Positions 9,530-19,095 of a stretch of DNA of 64,000 nt are shown one piece after another; within the stretch, counting starts at the first letter, position 1, and every line of letters begins with the position of its first letter. Under the pieces are notes generated by a model. That model had not been told where the DNA came from. It worked only from the letters and a program-made list of their open reading frames with translations, and searched no databases. The stretch comes from Methylobacterium cerastii (lineage in GTDB: Bacteria; Pseudomonadota; Alphaproteobacteria; Rhizobiales; Beijerinckiaceae), in the NCBI RefSeq assembly GCF_022179125.1, contig NZ_BPQG01000052.1, positions 59,845 to 123,844 on the forward strand. Direction: 5' to 3'. The position numbers and the translations under genes were made by a program.

Positions 9530-10291
9530 ATGTCGGCACAGCCTCTCCGCCTCGGCGTGAACATCGACCACGTCGCCACCGTCCGCAACGCCCGCGGCGG
9601 GGCCTATCCCGATCCGGTGAAGGCCGCGCATCTGGCGGTGGAAGCCGGTGCCGACGGGATCACCGCGCATCTGCGCGAGGACCGGCGGCACATCCGCGAC
9701 GCCGACATGGAGGCGCTCGCCCGCACGCTCACGGTGCCGCTCAACTTCGAGATGGCCGCCACCGACGAGATGGTGGCGCTGGCGCTCAAGCTGAAGCCGC
9801 ACGCCGCCTGCCTCGTCCCGGAGAAGCGCGAGGAGCGCACCACCGAGGGCGGCCTCGACATCGTCGGCGGGCGCGCGCACCTGGCGCCCCGCATCCGGGC
9901 GCTGGCCGAGGCCGGCATCCGCGTCTCGCTGTTCGTCGAGCCCGACCCCGCCGTGATGGAAGCGGCCCACGCGCTGGGCGCGCCAGTGGTGGAACTCCAC
10001 ACCGGCAGCTACTGCGAGGCCGCGATCGCGGGAGACGCGGCGGCCACGGCGCACGAGCGCGACCGGATCGTCCGCGCGGCCGCGCACGGGCAGGGTCTCG
10101 GTCTCGAGATCCATGCCGGACACGGGCTCACCACCGGCAGCGTCGGGCCGATCGCGCGGATCCCGGAGATCCGCGAGCTCAACATCGGCCACGCCCTCAT
10201 CGCCGACGCGATCTTCGTCGGGCTGCCCCAGGCGATCCGCGACATGCGCACCGCGATGGATGAGGCCCGCGCCGGAGGCCGGGGCCGATGA
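9530..10291 (+). CDS. pdxJ: Pyridoxine 5'-phosphate synthase PdxJ
   Basis: PdxJ condenses 3-amino-2-oxopropyl phosphate with deoxyxylulose 5-phosphate to form pyridoxine phosphate in the DXP-dependent pathway. The 253-residue product starts [23 protein letters not shown], the signature N-terminus. It also has the phosphate-binding and active-site blocks [20 protein letters not shown] and IHAGHGL. The ATG at 9530 has AAAGG upstream. It overlaps acpS by four bases (ATGA), an arrangement widespread in proteobacteria, so the two are translationally coupled. Confidence 0.96.
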   Translation: MSAQPLRLGVNIDHVATVRNARGGAYPDPVKAAHLAVEAGADGITAHLREDRRHIRDADMEALARTLTVPLNFEMAATDEMVALALKLKPHAACLVPEKREERTTEGGLDIVGGRAHLAPRIRALAEAGIRVSLFVEPDPAVMEAAHALGAPVVELHTGSYCEAAIAGDAAATAHERDRIVRAAAHGQGLGLEIHAGHGLTTGSVGPIARIPEIRELNIGHALIADAIFVGLPQAIRDMRTAMDEARAGGRGR

Positions 10292-10701
10292 TCCTCGGGA
10301 TCGGTTCCGACCTCTGCGACATCCGCCGGATCGAGCGCTCGCTGGAGCGCTTCGGCGAGCGCTTCACCCACCGGGTGTTCACCGACGGCGAGCGCGCCCG
10401 ATGCGACCGCAAGGCCGCTCGCGCGCCCTCTTACGCCCGGCGCTTCGCCGCCAAGGAGGCCTGCGCCAAGGCGCTCGGCACCGGCCTCGCCAACGGCGTG
10501 TTCTGGCGCGACATGGAGGTGGTGAACCTCCCCAGCGGTCAGCCGACCCTCCGCCTCACCGGGGGTGCCCAGGAGCGGCTCGCCGCGATGCTTCCGGCCG
10601 GCCACGGGGCCAAAGTCCACGTCACGCTCACCGACGATCCGCCGATGGCACAAGCTTTCGTGATCATCGAGGCCGTGCCGGAGGGTACCGGACGGGATTG
10701 A
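10288..10701 (+). CDS. acpS: Holo-[acyl-carrier-protein] synthase AcpS
   Basis: AcpS transfers the 4'-phosphopantetheine arm from CoA to acyl carrier protein. The 137-residue product begins [17 protein letters not shown], with the magnesium-binding aspartate, and contains the second signature [16 protein letters not shown]. Its length is normal. The ATG overlaps the pdxJ stop. It is upstream of lepB, rnc and era in the usual alphaproteobacterial order. Confidence 0.96.
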   Translation: MILGIGSDLCDIRRIERSLERFGERFTHRVFTDGERARCDRKAARAPSYARRFAAKEACAKALGTGLANGVFWRDMEVVNLPSGQPTLRLTGGAQERLAAMLPAGHGAKVHVTLTDDPPMAQAFVIIEAVPEGTGRD

Positions 10702-10840
10702 CGCGCGATCCCGGCGCGTTGCGGGGGAACCCGGGTTGGTCTAGACCCCCGCGACGCAACGGACACGGGTGGGGCGCCGCGGGCGGCGCCCGCGCGGGCC
10801 GTCGGCCTCGTCCCGGACGGATCGCCAGACGGATCGACAG

Positions 10841-11638
10841 ATGGAACGCGCGCGCTTGGATCGGGACGGAAAGCACGAAGTCCGCACGCAGCCGGGCACC
10901 TGGGCCAGCATCCGCGAGACGCTGAAGGTCGGGATCCAGGCGCTGCTGATCGCGCTCGTGGTGCGCACGCTCCTGTTCCAGCCGTTCAACATCCCCTCCG
11001 GCTCCCTGATCCCGACGCTGCTGATCGGCGACTACCTATTCGTGTCGAAGTACTCCTACGGCTACTCGAAATACTCCCTGCCGTTGAGCGAGTACCTTCC
11101 GATCAAGTCGGAAGGGCGCGTCTGGGCGGCCGAGCCCAAGCGCGGCGACATCGCGGTGTTCAAGCTGCCCAAGGACAACGCCACCGACTACATCAAGCGG
11201 GTGATCGGCCTGCCCGGCGACAAGATCCAGATGATCGACGGCGTGCTCAACATCAACGGCAAGCCGGTCAAGCGCGAGCGCATCGCCGACTACGAGACCA
11301 TCGACCCCTACGGCCAGGCGACGAAGGTGCCGCAGTACAACGAGACGCTGCCGAACGGCGTCGTGCACCACACAATCGAGCGCGACGGCGACAACGGGTT
11401 CTGGGACAAGACCGAACTCTACACCGTGCCGCCGGGCCACTTCTTCATGATGGGCGACAACCGCGACAACTCGACCGATTCGCGCGACCTCGCCAACGTC
11501 GGCTACGTGCCGTTCGAGAACTTCGTCGGCCGCGCCGAGATGATCTTCTTCTCGATCGACGAGGGTACGCCCGCCTGGCAGATCTGGAACTGGCCGGCCC
11601 ACGTGCGCTGGGGCCGCCTGTTCTCGACGATCCACTGA
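10841..11638 (+). CDS. lepB: Signal peptidase I
   Basis: LepB cleaves Sec signal peptides at the periplasmic face of the inner membrane. The 265-residue product has one N-terminal membrane helix (VGIQALLIALVVRTLLFQPF), then the catalytic serine S55 in IPSGSLIPTLL, and the catalytic lysine in DYIKRVIGLPGDK. The C-terminal box is GDNRDNSTDSR. The residue after the catalytic serine is Leu rather than the common Met. I chose the ATG at 10841; the longer in-frame start at 10769 adds a low-complexity segment. Confidence 0.95.
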   Translation: MERARLDRDGKHEVRTQPGTWASIRETLKVGIQALLIALVVRTLLFQPFNIPSGSLIPTLLIGDYLFVSKYSYGYSKYSLPLSEYLPIKSEGRVWAAEPKRGDIAVFKLPKDNATDYIKRVIGLPGDKIQMIDGVLNINGKPVKRERIADYETIDPYGQATKVPQYNETLPNGVVHHTIERDGDNGFWDKTELYTVPPGHFFMMGDNRDNSTDSRDLANVGYVPFENFVGRAEMIFFSIDEGTPAWQIWNWPAHVRWGRLFSTIH

Positions 11639-11646
11639 CCTCCGCC

Positions 11647-12441
11647 TTGGCCGACGAGGCGCGCCCCTCCGCCCGCGCCCGGCGCAAGGCGCGGCCCAGG
11701 CCCGACCTGTCGGCGCTGGAGGCGCGGATCGGGCACAGCTTCGCCGACCCGTCGCTGCTCGTCCGCGCGGTGACGCATGTCAGCAAGGCGGCCGGCCGCG
11801 TCGGCAGCTACCAGCGCCTCGAGTTCCTCGGCGACCGCGTCCTCGGCCTCGCCATCGCAGACAGGCTCTACGCCGCCTTCCCGGAGGCCGACGAGGGCGA
11901 CCTTTCGCGGCGCCTCGCGGGCTTGGTTCGGCGCGAGACCTGCGCCGCCGTCGCCACCGCCTGGGACGTCGGCCCCCACCTCGTCCTCGGGCAGGGCGAG
12001 GTTTTGGGCGGCGGGCGCCGCAACCAGACGATCCTGGCCGACGTGTGCGAATCCATCCTCGGCGCGGTCTACATGGATGCCGGCTACGAGGCCGCCCGGG
12101 CGCTTATCGAATCCGCCTTCCGCCCGGCCGAGCCGACCGGCGCGCCCCGCGGCCGCGACGCGAAGTCGGCGCTGCAGGAATGGGCGATGGGCCGCGGCCT
12201 CGCGATCCCGGTCTACGAGGTCGTCGAGCGCTCCGGCCCCGACCACGCCCCGCATTTCCGCATCGCCGCCCGCGTCGCCGGGCTGGAGGCGGGGATCGGG
12301 GAGGGGCCTTCGAAGCGCCTCGCCGAGCAGGACGCCGCCCGCGCCGTACTGGGCCGCGAGGGCATCGTCGAGGGTGGCGGCCCTGGCGGGCACGAGGCAA
12401 GGCACGGGGTCGGCGAGCGGCCGAGCGAGGACCGAACATGA
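11647..12441 (+). CDS. rnc: Ribonuclease III
   Basis: RNase III cleaves double-stranded RNA in rRNA and mRNA processing. The 264-residue product contains the signature RLEFLGDRVLGLAIAD, the second acidic cluster LADVCESILGAVYMDAG, and a C-terminal double-stranded-RNA-binding domain (DAKSALQEWAMGRG to EQDAARAVLG). Translation appears to begin at a TTG eight bases past the lepB stop, since no ATG or GTG precedes the conserved core. A poor start and absence of a clear Shine-Dalgarno suggest coupling to lepB. It overlaps era by four bases. Confidence 0.95.
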   Translation: MADEARPSARARRKARPRPDLSALEARIGHSFADPSLLVRAVTHVSKAAGRVGSYQRLEFLGDRVLGLAIADRLYAAFPEADEGDLSRRLAGLVRRETCAAVATAWDVGPHLVLGQGEVLGGGRRNQTILADVCESILGAVYMDAGYEAARALIESAFRPAEPTGAPRGRDAKSALQEWAMGRGLAIPVYEVVERSGPDHAPHFRIAARVAGLEAGIGEGPSKRLAEQDAARAVLGREGIVEGGGPGGHEARHGVGERPSEDRT

Positions 12442-13445
12442 GCGCGATGGCCCAAGAAGAGCCCCAGGACGACCCGCAGGACGATTCCGAGGACGCGTTC
12501 GAGGCGGCGCCGGAGCGGGCGCCCCCGAGCCTGCTGCCGGGCACGCCCACCGATGCCAAGGCCGGCTTCGTCGCCCTGATCGGCGTGCCCAACGCCGGCA
12601 AGTCGACGCTCCTGAACAGCCTCGTCGGCACCAAGGTCTCGATCGTCTCGCGCAAGGTCCAGACCACGCGGGCGCTGGTGCGCGGCATCCTGATCGAGGG
12701 CTCGGCCCAGGTGGTGCTCGTCGACACGCCCGGCATCTTCCAGCCGAAGCGCAGGCTCGACCGGGCGATGGTCCACTCCGCCTGGAGCGGGGCGGCCGAC
12801 GCCGACGCGGTCTGCCTGCTGGTCGACGCCCGCAAGGGGATCGACGAGGAGCTGGAGACGATCCTGGCGCGCCTGCCGGACGTGCGCCGGCACAAGATCC
12901 TGATCCTCAACAAGATCGACCTCATCCTGCGCGAGAAGCTGCTCGCGCTGGCCGAGGAGCTGAACAAGCGCATCCCCTTCGCCGACACCTTCATGATCTC
13001 GGCGCTGAACGGCGACGGCATCGCCACGCTGAAGCAGGCTCTGGCCAAGCTGATGCCGGCCGGCCCCTGGCTCTACCCGGAGGATCAGGTCTCGGACGCG
13101 CCGATCCGCATGCTCGCTTCGGAAATCACCCGCGAAAAGCTCTACGACCGGTTGCACGAGGAGCTGCCCTACCGCTCCACCGTCGAGACCGATCAGTGGC
13201 AGGTGCGCAAGGACGGCTCGGTGCGCATCGAGCAGACCATCTTCGTCGAGCGCGAGAGCCAGCGCTCGATCGTGCTCGGCAAGGACGGCCAGACCATCAA
13301 GGCGATCGGCACGGCGGCCCGCCGCGAGATCGCCGAGGTGGCCGAGACCACAGTGCATCTGTTTCTGCATGTGAAGGTGCGCGAGAACTGGGCCGACGAC
13401 CCGGCCCGCTACCGCGAGATGGGCCTGGAATTCCCGCGCGGCTGA
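12438..13445 (+). CDS. era: GTPase Era
   Basis: Era binds the 3' end of 16S rRNA and acts in 30S maturation. The 335-residue product has an acidic N-terminal extension of about 40 residues. It then shows G1 (GVPNAGKS, about 49-56), G3 (DTPG) and G4 (NKID), and a C-terminal KH domain (ERESQRSIVLGKDGQTIK). The ATG overlaps the rnc stop (ATGA). The era-recO order seen in many relatives is not kept: no recO follows, and an RsmC-type gene comes next after 221 bases. Confidence 0.96.
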   Translation: MSAMAQEEPQDDPQDDSEDAFEAAPERAPPSLLPGTPTDAKAGFVALIGVPNAGKSTLLNSLVGTKVSIVSRKVQTTRALVRGILIEGSAQVVLVDTPGIFQPKRRLDRAMVHSAWSGAADADAVCLLVDARKGIDEELETILARLPDVRRHKILILNKIDLILREKLLALAEELNKRIPFADTFMISALNGDGIATLKQALAKLMPAGPWLYPEDQVSDAPIRMLASEITREKLYDRLHEELPYRSTVETDQWQVRKDGSVRIEQTIFVERESQRSIVLGKDGQTIKAIGTAARREIAEVAETTVHLFLHVKVRENWADDPARYREMGLEFPRG

Positions 13446-13666
13446 TTCTTTTCGGCGCGCGCCTTTTCGAATCGCGCGAAACGGCGTGTTGATGCGTCGG
13501 GCTCCCCGTGCCGACCCGGCGGTGAGCGGATTCCGCGACGACGAGCCGACCGCGTATCCCGAGCCGTTCCCGCGCGGAGCGGCCGCATCGCGGCGTCGCC
13601 CGCATCCTCCATGGCCTCTTCCGTCGACTGACACCGAAATCCGCGACACCGAAATTCACGACACCC

Positions 13667-14587
13667 ATGTCCGACACGTCCTTATCCGATGCCGTCTACG
13701 GCCTACCGCCCGCGGAGCTCGCCGACGTTCCGCCCGGCGCCGTCCAGGTCTCGCCCCTCGTTCCCGGGTCGGCCCGACTGGAGGATTGCGCCGACCTGAG
13801 CCTCGCGCGGGTCTGGATGCTCGCGCCGCCCGGGACCGTGGAGCGCCGCTTCGTCCTGGCGCAGGCGCTTCGCGCACTCCGGCCCGGCGGCGACCTCCTG
13901 GCGCTGGCGCCGAAGGATCGCGGCGGGGCGCGGCTCGCGCGTGAACTTTCCGACCTCGGCTGCGGCAGCGCCGAGGAGGCCAGGCGCCACCACCGGATCT
14001 GCCGCGTCGTCCGGCCCGAGGGCGCGTTGCCGCTGGACGCGGCGCTCTCCGAGGGCGCACCGCGCCACATCGACAACCTCGCGCTCTGCACGCAGCCCGG
14101 CATCTTCTCGTGGGACCGGCTCGATCCCGGCAGCGCACTGCTGCTCGCGACCCTGCCTGCGCTGAAGGGCGCCGGCGCCGACCTCGGCTGCGGCCTCGGC
14201 ATCCTGGCGCGCGCGGTGCTGGCCTCGCCCGCCGTCACCGCGCTGACGCTGGTCGACGTCGACCGCCGCGCCGTCGAGATGGCGCGCCGCAACGTCGGCG
14301 ACCCGCGTAGCAGTATCCGCTGGGCCGACATCCGCGCCGCCGACCTGGGCCTGACGCGCCTCGACTTCGTGGTGACGAACCCGCCCTTCCACGATGGGGG
14401 TGCCGAGGACCAGAAGCTCGGCCAGGTCTTCATCCGCCGCGCCGCGGAGGCGCTTCGCCCCGGCGGCAGCCTGTGGCTGACGGCCAACGCGCACCTGCCC
14501 TACGAGCGCGTTCTCGGCGAGGCCTTCAAGGCGGTGACGGTGAAGGCGTCGGCCCACGGCTACAAGGTGTTCGAGGCGCGCAAGTGA
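13667..14587 (+). CDS. rsmC: RsmC-type rRNA (guanine-N2) methyltransferase
   Basis: This 306-residue protein is a two-domain class I SAM-dependent methyltransferase of the RsmC/RlmG type, which methylate guanines of rRNA. The N-terminal half is a degenerate methyltransferase-like domain. The C-terminal half has the SAM loop DLGCGLGILARAV, the acidic motif VDVDRRAVEMARRN, and the catalytic NPPFH. These are all family features. It lies 28 bases upstream of the pseudouridine synthase gene on the same strand, so the pair probably forms an rRNA-modification unit. The exact target base is an inference from family. Confidence 0.85.
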   Translation: MSDTSLSDAVYGLPPAELADVPPGAVQVSPLVPGSARLEDCADLSLARVWMLAPPGTVERRFVLAQALRALRPGGDLLALAPKDRGGARLARELSDLGCGSAEEARRHHRICRVVRPEGALPLDAALSEGAPRHIDNLALCTQPGIFSWDRLDPGSALLLATLPALKGAGADLGCGLGILARAVLASPAVTALTLVDVDRRAVEMARRNVGDPRSSIRWADIRAADLGLTRLDFVVTNPPFHDGGAEDQKLGQVFIRRAAEALRPGGSLWLTANAHLPYERVLGEAFKAVTVKASAHGYKVFEARK

Positions 14588-14615
14588 GGCGGATTCGTCC
14601 GAGTCGGGGTCTTCG

Positions 14616-15359
14616 ATGAGCAAGGTCCCGACCGCCCGGCTCGACAAGCTGCTGGCCAACCTCGGCTACGGCTCGCGCCGCGAGATCGCGGGCCTGGCGC
14701 GGGCCGGCCGCATCGTCCTCGACGGCGCGTCCCTCGACGACGCGGGCGCCCGCATCGCCGTGACCCTGGACCTGCCCGCACGCCTGACCGTCGACGGCGA
14801 AGGCATCGACCCGCCGCCCGGCCTCGCGCTGATGCTGCACAAGCCGCTGGGCGTGACCTGTTCGCACAAGGAGGCCGGCCCGCTGGTCTACGGGCTGCTG
14901 CCCGAGCGCTGGCGCCGCCGCGACCCGGCGCTCTCCACCGTCGGCCGCCTCGACAAGGAAACCTCCGGCCTGCTGCTCCTGACCGACGACGGCGCGCTGC
15001 TGCACCGGATCATCGCGCCCAAGGCCAACGTCGCCAAGCGCTACCGCGTCACGCTGGATCGCCCGCTCCGGGGCGACGAAGGCGCGATCCTCGCCGCCGG
15101 CACCCTGACCCTGGAGGACGACGACAAGCCGCTCCTCCCCGTGGGATTCTCCGCCGACGACGCGACCCACGCCACCGTGACCCTGCACGAGGGCCGCTAC
15201 CATCAGGTCCGCCGCATGTTCGCGGCGATGGGCAACCACGTCACGGCCCTCCACCGAGACCGCGTCGGCGGGCTCGACCTGCCGGCCGACCTGCCGGCGG
15301 GGGCGTATCGGGTGATGGATTCGCTCGCGATCGCAGCGGTCTTCGCGGCGGCGGAGTAA
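14616..15359 (+). CDS. rsuA: RsuA-family pseudouridine synthase
   Basis: This enzyme converts a uridine in rRNA to pseudouridine; the E. coli member acts on position 516 of 16S rRNA. The 247-residue product begins with an S4 RNA-binding domain (ARLDKLLANLGYGSRREIAGLARAGRI). The catalytic domain follows with VGRLDKETSGLLLLTDDG, which holds the catalytic aspartate, and the C-terminal EGRYHQVRRMFAAMG. It follows the RsmC-type gene closely. RluB/E/F are related alternatives, but length and motifs favour RsuA. Confidence 0.87.
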   Translation: MSKVPTARLDKLLANLGYGSRREIAGLARAGRIVLDGASLDDAGARIAVTLDLPARLTVDGEGIDPPPGLALMLHKPLGVTCSHKEAGPLVYGLLPERWRRRDPALSTVGRLDKETSGLLLLTDDGALLHRIIAPKANVAKRYRVTLDRPLRGDEGAILAAGTLTLEDDDKPLLPVGFSADDATHATVTLHEGRYHQVRRMFAAMGNHVTALHRDRVGGLDLPADLPAGAYRVMDSLAIAAVFAAAE

Positions 15360-15508
15360 GCCCGGCGGTCGGTCCTACGCGCCCACCTGCGGATGCGTGG
15401 TCCATCTTGTCGCAGGCGCCGACGATGCGACGGCGTCGATCGACGATGAAAACGCTTCGAAAGGTATCTAGACCTAAGGTGGTCGCCGAGAGGCCGAGGT
15501 ACGCGTCG

Positions 15509-16771
15509 ATGCAATCCTACGATATCGGCGAGGGCTTGCAGCCGGACATCGTCGAGCGTGAAATCGCGGCGGGAAGCCGCCGGCTCGCCTTCGCGCGGCC
15601 GATCGAGACGTTGTTCGAGCGGAACGGCCGGGAGGCCCGCGCCCGCGTCATGACGATCACGACCCTCGTCGGGGTGCTGGTCTACGACCTGTTCCTCGTG
15701 CTGGACCAGATCCTCCTGCCCGACGTCTTCGCGATGATGGTCGTCGCCCGGATCGGGATCTTCACGCCGTTCGCGCTCGGAATGCTGTGGATCGCACGCC
15801 GGCACCCGACCCGGTTTCGGATGGAAGGCAGCTCGGTGGTCTGCGGCCTGCTCTCCCTGCTGTTGCCGACACTTGTCCTGGCGCAGAGCGACAGCGTCTT
15901 CAAGCTCAATTATCAGTACACGAACGTTCTCATCATGATGTTCGTAGCGGTGGTCCAGCAGAACCGCTTTCGATACGCGCTCATCGCGCTCGTATCGAGT
16001 ATCGCCATCCATTTCAGTGTGATATTTTGGTGGAGAATGTTCGACGTCGCCAACTCCATGGCGATCGTCATGTTCTACTCGACGTGCTTGATCCACCTCT
16101 CGATCGCGGCCTACATCATCGAATACCACGAGCGCAGGAGTTTCCTCTTCGGGCTCCATGCCACCCTGCTTCGCGAGCAGATCACGCGCGCCGCGCGGAC
16201 GGACGCGCTGACCGGCCTCTTCAACCGGCGGTACCTGGCCGAATACTTCGACGCCCTGGCCCCATCGCCGCCGGTCCGCACCATCCTGGCGATCCTGCTC
16301 GACATCGATCACTTCAAGGCCTTCAACGACAGCCGCGGTTATATCGAGGGCGACGACTGCCTGCGCCGGGTGAGCGCCGGCGTCGCCGCGGTCGCCGCCC
16401 GGCGCGGCGGGGTGACCTTCCGATTCGGCGGCGAGGAGATCCTGATCCTGGTGCAGGGCATGGAGCTGGCCGACGGCATGCAGCTGGCGGAGGCGGTGAG
16501 GGCGGCCATCGAGGCGACCGCGATCCCGCACCCGGCGCTCGGGGCCGGCCGCGTGGTCACCGCCAGCCTGGGCGTGGCCAGCGGCCTCGTGCCGGGCATC
16601 GCGCTGAGCGACCTCGTCGCCGCCGCGGACACCGCGCTCTATGCCGCCAAGCGGGCCGGCCGCAACCGCGCGCTTCCCGGCCCCGTCCCCGTGGCGGCGG
16701 AGCAGGACGGTCCTCCCTCGCACCGGTCGGAGCCCGGCGACACCGTTGCCCCGGCGGCGATCCTCTGCTAA
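15509..16771 (+). CDS. Membrane-bound GGDEF protein (probable diguanylate cyclase)
   Basis: This protein would make cyclic-di-GMP from two GTP at the inner membrane. The N-terminal half has about six hydrophobic helices (residues about 48-205). The C-terminal GGDEF domain begins at about 225 with RTDALTGLFNRRYL, and the active-site loop is GGEEI at 307-311. The usual inhibitory RxxD motif five residues upstream reads RRGG (298-301), so product inhibition is probably lost. The GH of the usual FNDxxGH reads GY. I chose the ATG at 15509 because GAGGT lies eight bases upstream; earlier in-frame starts exist back to a TTG at 15407. Confidence 0.85.
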   Translation: MQSYDIGEGLQPDIVEREIAAGSRRLAFARPIETLFERNGREARARVMTITTLVGVLVYDLFLVLDQILLPDVFAMMVVARIGIFTPFALGMLWIARRHPTRFRMEGSSVVCGLLSLLLPTLVLAQSDSVFKLNYQYTNVLIMMFVAVVQQNRFRYALIALVSSIAIHFSVIFWWRMFDVANSMAIVMFYSTCLIHLSIAAYIIEYHERRSFLFGLHATLLREQITRAARTDALTGLFNRRYLAEYFDALAPSPPVRTILAILLDIDHFKAFNDSRGYIEGDDCLRRVSAGVAAVAARRGGVTFRFGGEEILILVQGMELADGMQLAEAVRAAIEATAIPHPALGAGRVVTASLGVASGLVPGIALSDLVAAADTALYAAKRAGRNRALPGPVPVAAEQDGPPSHRSEPGDTVAPAAILC

Positions 16772-16799
16772 GGCCCCGCCCATTCCACACGCGGAGCCG

Positions 16800-16819
16800 G
16801 CCCCATGCCTGAATGGGGC
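16800..16819 (+). terminator. Hairpin after the GGDEF gene, terminator-like
   Basis: GCCCCAT pairs with ATGGGGC around a six-base loop and is followed by GTTT. It lies 28 bases past the GGDEF stop. It may end that transcript or form part of the rpsB leader. Confidence 0.45.
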
Positions 16820-16831
16820 GTTTCCGGTGAT

Positions 16832-16849
16832 CGGCTGAAGCTTCAGCCG
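16832..16849 (+). promoter_or_regulatory. Perfect 18-base palindrome in the rpsB leader
   Basis: CGGCTGAAG is followed at once by CTTCAGCCG, 46 bases before the rpsB start. As DNA it could be a dimeric operator; as RNA it could be a leader hairpin in S2 autoregulation. The sequence does not decide between them. Confidence 0.4.
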
Positions 16850-16895
16850 GTCGCTACCTCCGCGGCGGCATAAACCGGAAAGAAAGCGAACACTC

Positions 16896-17963
16896 ATGGC
16901 CGTCGATTTCACCATGCGCCAGCTCCTCGAGGCCGGCGCCCACTTCGGGCACCAGTCGCACCGCTGGAACCCGAAGATGCAGCCCTACATCTTCGGTACC
17001 CGCAACAACATCCACATCATCGACCTCGCCCAGACGGTGCCGGCCCTGCACACCGCGCTGCAGGCGGTGAGCGACACGGTCGCCAAGGGCGGCCGCGTGC
17101 TGTTCGTCGGCACCAAGCGCCAGGCGGCCGACACGATCGCCGAGGCCGCCAAGCGTTCGGCCCAGTACTACGTCAACTCCCGCTGGCTCGGCGGCATGCT
17201 GACCAACTGGAAGACCATCTCCGGCTCGATCTCGCGCCTGCGCAAGGTCGACGAGACCCTCGACACCGGCGGCCCGGGCCTCACCAAGAAGGAGCGCCTG
17301 ATGCTGTCCCGTGAGAAGGACAAGCTCGAGAAGGCGCTCGGCGGCATCAAGGACATGGGCGGCGTGCCCGACCTGCTGTTCGTGATCGACACCAACAAGG
17401 AGCAGCTCGCGATCAAGGAGGCCCAGCGCCTCGGGATCCCGGTCGCCGCCATCGTCGACACCAACTGCAACCCGGACGGCATCACCTACGTGGTCCCGGC
17501 CAACGACGACGCCGGCCGCGCCATCGCGCTCTACTGCGACCTGATCGCCCGCGCCGCCATCGACGGCATCTCCCGCGGCCAGGGCACGTCGGGCGTCGAC
17601 CTCGGCGCCTCCGAGGAGCCGATGGCCGAGGAGCTTCCCGGCGAGGAGGCTGCCGCCGTCTCGGTGGAGTCGGGCGCCCTCGACCCGGCCGACGTGGCGA
17701 TGCTCGCCGAGACCACCGAGCACTTCGAGCTGCTCGCCGCCCCCCGCGGCGCGCCGGACGACCTGTCCAAGCTCCACGGTGCCGGCCCGCAGATCGTGCA
17801 GAAGCTCAACGAAGGCGGCATCTACCATTACTGGCAGATCGCGGCGATGAGCCCCGAGGACGTCGCCAAGGTCGACGCTGACCTGAAGCTCAACGACCGC
17901 TTCAGCCGTGACGGCTGGGTCGCCCAGGCTCGCGGCTTCGTCGAGGCCCAGGCCGCCGCCTGA
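16896..17963 (+). CDS. rpsB: 30S ribosomal protein S2
   Basis: S2 is a late-binding small-subunit protein. The core (residues 1-230) is typical: [44 protein letters not shown], and [23 protein letters not shown]. The protein is 355 residues, about 100 longer than E. coli S2. The extra C-terminal part is acidic and ends in a helix-hairpin-helix-like segment ([29 protein letters not shown]), a known extension in alphaproteobacteria. tsf follows, separated by a hairpin-containing spacer. Confidence 0.97.
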   Translation: MAVDFTMRQLLEAGAHFGHQSHRWNPKMQPYIFGTRNNIHIIDLAQTVPALHTALQAVSDTVAKGGRVLFVGTKRQAADTIAEAAKRSAQYYVNSRWLGGMLTNWKTISGSISRLRKVDETLDTGGPGLTKKERLMLSREKDKLEKALGGIKDMGGVPDLLFVIDTNKEQLAIKEAQRLGIPVAAIVDTNCNPDGITYVVPANDDAGRAIALYCDLIARAAIDGISRGQGTSGVDLGASEEPMAEELPGEEAAAVSVESGALDPADVAMLAETTEHFELLAAPRGAPDDLSKLHGAGPQIVQKLNEGGIYHYWQIAAMSPEDVAKVDADLKLNDRFSRDGWVAQARGFVEAQAAA

Positions 17964-18023
17964 TCGCCCGCTGGATCGCGGCGGCCCCGTCCGGGGCGCC
18001 GTGATCCGCACCATCACATTCGG

Positions 18024-18051
18024 GCCCGGCGTTCACCCCTGAACGTCGGGC
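18024..18051 (+). promoter_or_regulatory. Stable hairpin in the rpsB-tsf spacer
   Basis: Twelve-base arms, with one G-U pair, enclose a CCCC loop 33 bases before the tsf start. No T-run follows, so it is more likely a processing or attenuation element that sets the S2 to EF-Ts ratio than a full terminator. Confidence 0.5.
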
Positions 18052-18084
18052 TCCTCTCATCTGAACGATACGAAAGGACCGGCC

Positions 18085-19005
18085 ATGGCCAACATCACCG
18101 CCGCGATGGTGAAGGAACTCCGCGAGAAGACCGGCGCGGGCATGATGGACTGCAAGGGCGCGCTCAACGAGACGCAGGGCGACCTCGAGGCCGCCGTCGA
18201 CTGGCTGCGCACCAAGGGTCTCGCCAAGGCCGCCAAGAAGGCCGGCCGCGTCGCCGCGGAAGGTCTCGTCGCCGTCGAGTCCGCCGGCCACCACGCCGCG
18301 ATCGTCGAGGTCAACTCCGAGACCGACTTCGTCGCCCGCAACGACGCCTTCCAGGCCTTCGCCCGCGAGGCCGCCAAGATGGCGCTCGACTCCGACGGCA
18401 CCCTCGACAGCTTGCAGGCCGCCCACTTCCCCGGCGGCAGCGAGACCGTCTCGGAGAAGCTGCAGAACCTCATCGCCACCATCGGCGAGAACATGAACCT
18501 GCGCCGCGTCGCCAAGCTCGACGTGAGCAAGGGCGTGATCGCGAGCTACGTCCACGGCCAGATCTCCGAGGGCCTCGGCAAGATCGGCGTGCTGGTCGCG
18601 CTCGAGTCCGAGGGGGACGTCGAGTACCTCTCGACGCTGGGCCGCCAGATCGCCATGCACGTCGCCGCCACCAACCCGGTTGCGCTCGACGCCTCCGGCG
18701 TCGACGACGCCACGCTGGAGCGCGAGTCGAACATCCTGCGCGAGAAGAACGCCGGCAAGCCCGACCACGTGATGGCCAAGATCGTGGAGAGCGGCCTCAA
18801 GAGCTACTACAAGGAGGTCACTCTCCTGGAGCAGCCCTTCGTGCACGACGGCTCGAAGACGATCAGCCAGGTGATCAAGGAGGCCGCCGGCAAGGCCGGC
18901 GCCCCGGTCGCGCTCACCGGTTTCGTGCGCTACGCGCTCGGCGACGGCATCGAGAAGGAAGAGGGCCCCGACTTCGCGAGCGAAGTCGCCGCCATGTCGC
19001 GCTGA
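18085..19005 (+). CDS. tsf: Elongation factor Ts
   Basis: EF-Ts is the nucleotide-exchange factor of EF-Tu. The 306-residue product starts [27 protein letters not shown], the signature N-terminal module. It also has the core motif [17 protein letters not shown] and the C-terminal [22 protein letters not shown] lies upstream of the ATG. It follows rpsB, and a strong terminator ends the unit. Confidence 0.97.
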   Translation: MANITAAMVKELREKTGAGMMDCKGALNETQGDLEAAVDWLRTKGLAKAAKKAGRVAAEGLVAVESAGHHAAIVEVNSETDFVARNDAFQAFAREAAKMALDSDGTLDSLQAAHFPGGSETVSEKLQNLIATIGENMNLRRVAKLDVSKGVIASYVHGQISEGLGKIGVLVALESEGDVEYLSTLGRQIAMHVAATNPVALDASGVDDATLERESNILREKNAGKPDHVMAKIVESGLKSYYKEVTLLEQPFVHDGSKTISQVIKEAAGKAGAPVALTGFVRYALGDGIEKEEGPDFASEVAAMSR

Positions 19006-19028
19006 GCCGCAGCACGATCGTTTCGGGA

Positions 19029-19056
19029 AGCCCCGGCCGCAAGGCCGGGGCTTTTT
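19029..19056 (+). terminator. Rho-independent terminator of rpsB-tsf
   Basis: AGCCCCGGCC pairs perfectly with GGCCGGGGCT around a GCAA tetraloop, followed by a T-run. Confidence 0.9.
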
Positions 19057-19095
19057 GCGTTGTACCGTCGAACGGCGTGGCTGCCGGCGTTCGCC

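Noticed and set aside
8653-9588. 311-codon minus-strand frame across the small exported gene and the pdxJ upstream region
   Set aside because: No recognisable domain; it crosses a terminator and a gene with a clear signal peptide and ribosome-binding site.
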